A stretch of DNA of 64,000 bases from Sphingobacteriales bacterium (lineage in GTDB: Bacteria; Bacteroidota; Bacteroidia; Chitinophagales; UBA2359): assembly GCA_016718845.1 (NCBI GenBank), contig JADKCK010000045.1:29526-93525 (forward strand). The letters run 5' to 3'. A program made the translations under genes and the position numbers. Shown in pieces: positions 61,272-64,000 of this stretch. Within the stretch, counting starts at the first letter, position 1. The number at the start of each line of letters is the position of its first letter. The notes beneath the pieces are model-generated. The model worked only from the letters and a program-made list of their open reading frames with translations, was not told the DNA's origin and searched no databases.

Positions 61272-62564
61272 GTGTACTTCTACCACACCGACCCACTCTA
61301 TACCCCTGCTGTAAACGCCCGTTTAGTGCCTAAATGCGATGCAGCATCAGCTTGTACACCTGTAAATAATTTTATTGTAACCAATACAATTCCATCTGCT
61401 GGTTGGGCTTATACTGGCTGCCTTGACTTAAATGGTGATGGCATTGCAGGCATGGCTGCACCCAACCCCGACGATTGCCAAACCAAAGAGTGCTACTATG
61501 CCGCAAAAGCCTATTTAAACAACCTAAAAAACGAAATTGATGGCGGCGACAAAGCCGACCTGCTCAACAGCCTATACAACAGCCCCGAGGCATTGGCAAC
61601 CTACCAAAAGTACATGGCAGCCAGCCCCTACCTAAGCGACGAGGTATTGATAACAGCCGCCCAAACCGACCTAATGAGCCCCAACCACCGAGCCAACATT
61701 TTGTTGAGCAATGCCCCATTAAGCGACGAGGCAATGTACCAAATACAAGACCTTGTTGCCGAAAACGTATACCAACTGCTGTATACCATTAAGTACTACA
61801 CCAAATTCTCGGCACGCGACAACCTAAACCTAAGCATTAGCCGCGAAAGTGCTAAAAAAGAAGAACTATTACACAACCTACTACAAAAGTTTGCCGACGA
61901 AAAAGACTATGCCCAATTAGACGAAGTACTAACCGCCGAAAACACCACCTACGCTGTGCGGGCATTATTGTCGTCGAAAGCAGAACGCGGACAGTATGCC
62001 AATGCCCAAGCCATGCTCAACTACCTACCTGCCACCAACCCCGACGAACAAGACTATAAAACCATACAGCAAATAAACCTACAGCGCCTATCGGCTACCG
62101 CCGAAGGTTTTGAATTAAGCGAAGAGCAATACCAACAATTACGCACCATAGCCCTTGCCTACGGCACACAAGCCCCCTACGCCCAAACGCTATTAGGCTT
62201 GCTACGTGGCGAATACTTTGATTGGACAATACCCGAAGACGACACCGAAAGCGGCAAAACCAACACCCACCCGCGCTACAAAGACGTAGCTTTGTTGGGC
62301 AAAAGTGTGCTTAACCGCTTAGTAGCAACACCTAACCCTGCTAATTACACCGTAAATGTGCAGTTGCCTGCCTATTTTACCGAAAATAGCGCTAACTTAA
62401 GTTTGTACGATACCCACGGTAAACAGCTAAAAAGCTGGACTATTGACAAAGAACAAGCAAGCATTGATATACATATCGACGACTTACCCAATGGCATTTA
62501 CTTACTAAACTACACCACCGACGGCACTACTTTGGCAAATACCAAATTGGTTATACAACACTAA
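61272..62564 (+). CDS. C-terminal part of the propeller protein with T9SS sorting domain
   Basis: This 430-codon frame (no real start of its own) holds a helical TPR-like segment (LLNSLYNSPEALATYQKYM, AQTDLMSPNHRANILLSN, LLQKFADEKDYAQLDEVL) and a type IX C-terminal domain: RLVATPNPANYTVNVQLP, LSLYDTHGKQLKSW, DDLPNGIYLLNYTTD, TKLVIQH. It completes the frame of the gene that starts at 57480. A terminator follows. Confidence 0.85.
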   Translation: MYFYHTDPLYTPAVNARLVPKCDAASACTPVNNFIVTNTIPSAGWAYTGCLDLNGDGIAGMAAPNPDDCQTKECYYAAKAYLNNLKNEIDGGDKADLLNSLYNSPEALATYQKYMAASPYLSDEVLITAAQTDLMSPNHRANILLSNAPLSDEAMYQIQDLVAENVYQLLYTIKYYTKFSARDNLNLSISRESAKKEELLHNLLQKFADEKDYAQLDEVLTAENTTYAVRALLSSKAERGQYANAQAMLNYLPATNPDEQDYKTIQQINLQRLSATAEGFELSEEQYQQLRTIALAYGTQAPYAQTLLGLLRGEYFDWTIPEDDTESGKTNTHPRYKDVALLGKSVLNRLVATPNPANYTVNVQLPAYFTENSANLSLYDTHGKQLKSWTIDKEQASIDIHIDDLPNGIYLLNYTTDGTTLANTKLVIQH

Positions 62565-62574
62565 CATAGTTTAT

Positions 62575-62610
62575 AACCTCAACTCGTACTTTTTGTGCGG
62601 GTTGAGGTTT
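62575..62610 (+). terminator. Terminator of the propeller gene
   Basis: AACCTCAAC pairs with GTTGAGGTT, extended by CG/CG with mismatch, then Ts. Confidence 0.65.
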
Positions 62611-62635
62611 TTATTCACCCATTAAAACAAATTAA

Positions 62636-64000
62636 ATGGACAATAACAATAACAATAAGGTGATAGTAACCATAATGTTGTACTTACTTAGTGTTTCGTT
62701 GATGGCACAAACGGGCTTTATGAAATCGTATGACATTGAAGGTACGGATAGTAATAATGGTAGTAATATGCTGAGTATTTTTAATGATTATCTTATTCGT
62801 ACAGGACCTACCCATTCAAACACTGGATTTCTCAGTATAGGTTTAGTAAAAACAGACAGCCTTGGAATTAAGCAATGGGATAATTTGTTTGAAAATAGCA
62901 GTCTCTTTATCCGACCCTAATAATAAAAATGATGACACCAGTTATGTATTATCTGGTGGACTTGGTTATTTAGGCTATCCACACATTTTTTTCTTGCATG
63001 AATGACATGGCGAAAGCATTACAATTAAAGAATATGGAGATATAGAATTAAATGAAATAGGACGCCAATATGGTTATATTCAATGATACTTTGATTAGGA
63101 TTAGTTTCTATGGTGTAAATGAAACCTATGGACATCATGACTGTTAAAAATGGACCTTGTTTGTTATGTAACTGAAATCAATATTATTAGGTATCAATGG
63201 TTATTCCTTTAATTGGATTGTCAATATTTCCTACTATTGAAAGAAATTTTCTGTACCTCAATATAGAAAGCAGAAATTATACAAAATTACATGGCTGTCC
63301 GCAAAATAGACTTAATGGGCAATACCGTATGGACATATCCATTAAGTGGTTACACAACAGCTACAAATACACCCACACAAATTGTTGTGTTAGATAATGG
63401 TAATATTGTAACACGCTGGTTCGATGAAGAATTTGGTTCTGCAAACGAACGGAATCCTTATCTTATCTGCCTTAACGACCAAGGGGAGTTTGTTTGGCGA
63501 TACAACTTTAATGATAATGCCTACAAAAAATTCCCCGTAGCCATAACCAAAGCCGCTAATGGCGATATTATTGGTTGTGGCTTTGTAGATAACCCTAATT
63601 ACAACTACTCTTCGGGTTGGTTGTTTCGTTTATCGCCCAACGGAGAATTATTGTGGGAGCGAGAATATGTAAGCTACACACCTACGGTTAATTTTTTAGT
63701 ACCACAAGGCATTGACGAAGATGCTAATGGCAACATTATAGCTACCGGTGCTATTATCGATGCCCTACCTACTGGCGGCTACGAGGGTAACGCCCTATTA
63801 CTTAAAGTCCTCCCCAACGGTTGTTTTACGCCTAACTGTAATGGCGGGGCAGAGGACACGCTTATTGTAGCCTCTACGGTGGTGGGCATCGAAGAAGCCT
63901 CCCCCCTGCCCCCTCCGAAGGAGGGTGGGCTTGTTGTTTTCCCTAATCCCACCAACGATGTCCTACAAATTCTGTTGCCCAACCAACGAGTCAACGCCCA
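62636..64000 (+). pseudogene. T9SS-exported protein, frameshifted and cut by the window end
   Basis: The first frame (62636-62920) starts MDNNNNNKVIVTIMLYLLSVSLMAQ, a signal peptide, and the last one (from ATG 63292, open to the edge) reads KIDLMGNTVWTYPLSGY, FDEEFGSANERNPYLICLND, ANGDIIGCGFVDN, PQGIDEDANGNIIATG and ends in a type IX sorting domain (VVFPNPTNDVLQI). Between 62920 and 63292 the frame changes several times. The repeated DANGNII-type strands suggest a WD40/propeller-like surface protein. A palindromic element encoding PLPPPKEGG at ~63902-63930 interrupts the linker before the sorting domain. Confidence 0.78.

Noticed and set aside
1..64000. tRNA, rRNA, insertion sequence, phage integrase or intI genes
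   Set aside because: Reading by eye I found no cloverleaf, no rRNA blocks, no DDE or tyrosine recombinase motif. A tRNAscan and a recombinase profile search would settle it.

Overview
The window looks like a chromosomal segment of a Bacteroidota bacterium, probably of the Chitinophagales/Saprospirales kind (an inference from gene content). The evidence is: Bacteroidota-type promoters (TTG/TTTG, about 19-20 nt, TAnnTTTG) before several genes; several very large secreted proteins with type IX secretion (T9SS) C-terminal sorting domains; lipoproteins with a LTSCNGQ-type lipobox; a DUF2795 acidic small protein; and an ECF sigma factor paired with an anti-sigma factor that carries an outer-membrane beta-barrel. 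I saw no rRNA, tRNA, transposase, integrase or CRISPR array.

Layout. 1-2476 (-) is a lipoprotein whose C-terminus lies outside the window. 2.7-6.1 kb is a redox cluster: DoxX, a broken zinc-type/quinone reductase and an Old Yellow Enzyme (-), facing an HxlR regulator (+) across two interlocked divergent promoters and a palindrome; a 3' remnant of a second Old Yellow Enzyme gene lies beside DoxX. 6.6-8.9 kb is aconitase. 8.96-10.99 kb is a compact AT-rich five-gene operon: two helical paralogues, two further small paralogues and a SecB-like chaperone. It resembles a toxin-antitoxin-chaperone locus but matches none I know.

11.3-28.3 kb is the most unusual part. Every gene is on the minus strand, most stand alone and are functionally unrelated, and many are followed within about 2-22 nt of the stop codon by a 50-160 bp imperfect palindrome that begins with a TAAC/CAAC-type box and ends in CAAAA(A)CGTTA. 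Seven clear and two or three degraded sites are visible. Orientation, placement and end sequences match attC sites, so I read this as an integron-type cassette array without a visible integrase (CALIN-like). Cargo includes three beta-propeller lipoproteins, an SDR-DUF2867 protein, a sterol desaturase-type oxygenase, a broken SDR, a Crp/Fnr regulator, an intradiol-dioxygenase/thioredoxin-like fusion, an aldo/keto reductase, a B12-binding radical SAM protein and several membrane proteins.

28.7-33.9 kb holds two divergent secreted proteins (PhoD-like and Omp28-like) that share the same C-terminal module, separated by a long tandem-repeat region. 34.0-35.4 kb holds two broken genes (PARG-like and a lipoprotein) bracketed by near-identical terminators. 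35.8-37.95 kb is the sigma/anti-sigma pair. 38.2-43.8 kb is ordinary metabolism and envelope genes. 44.06-55.9 kb is a giant T9SS adhesin interrupted once, and 57.5-64 kb holds two more T9SS proteins, both badly frameshifted.

Frameshifts are local. Some are one-base changes that may be sequencing errors (reductase, SDR, radical SAM); 58.2-61.3 kb is a dense cluster. Three unrelated tandem-repeat arrays all sit between divergently transcribed genes.
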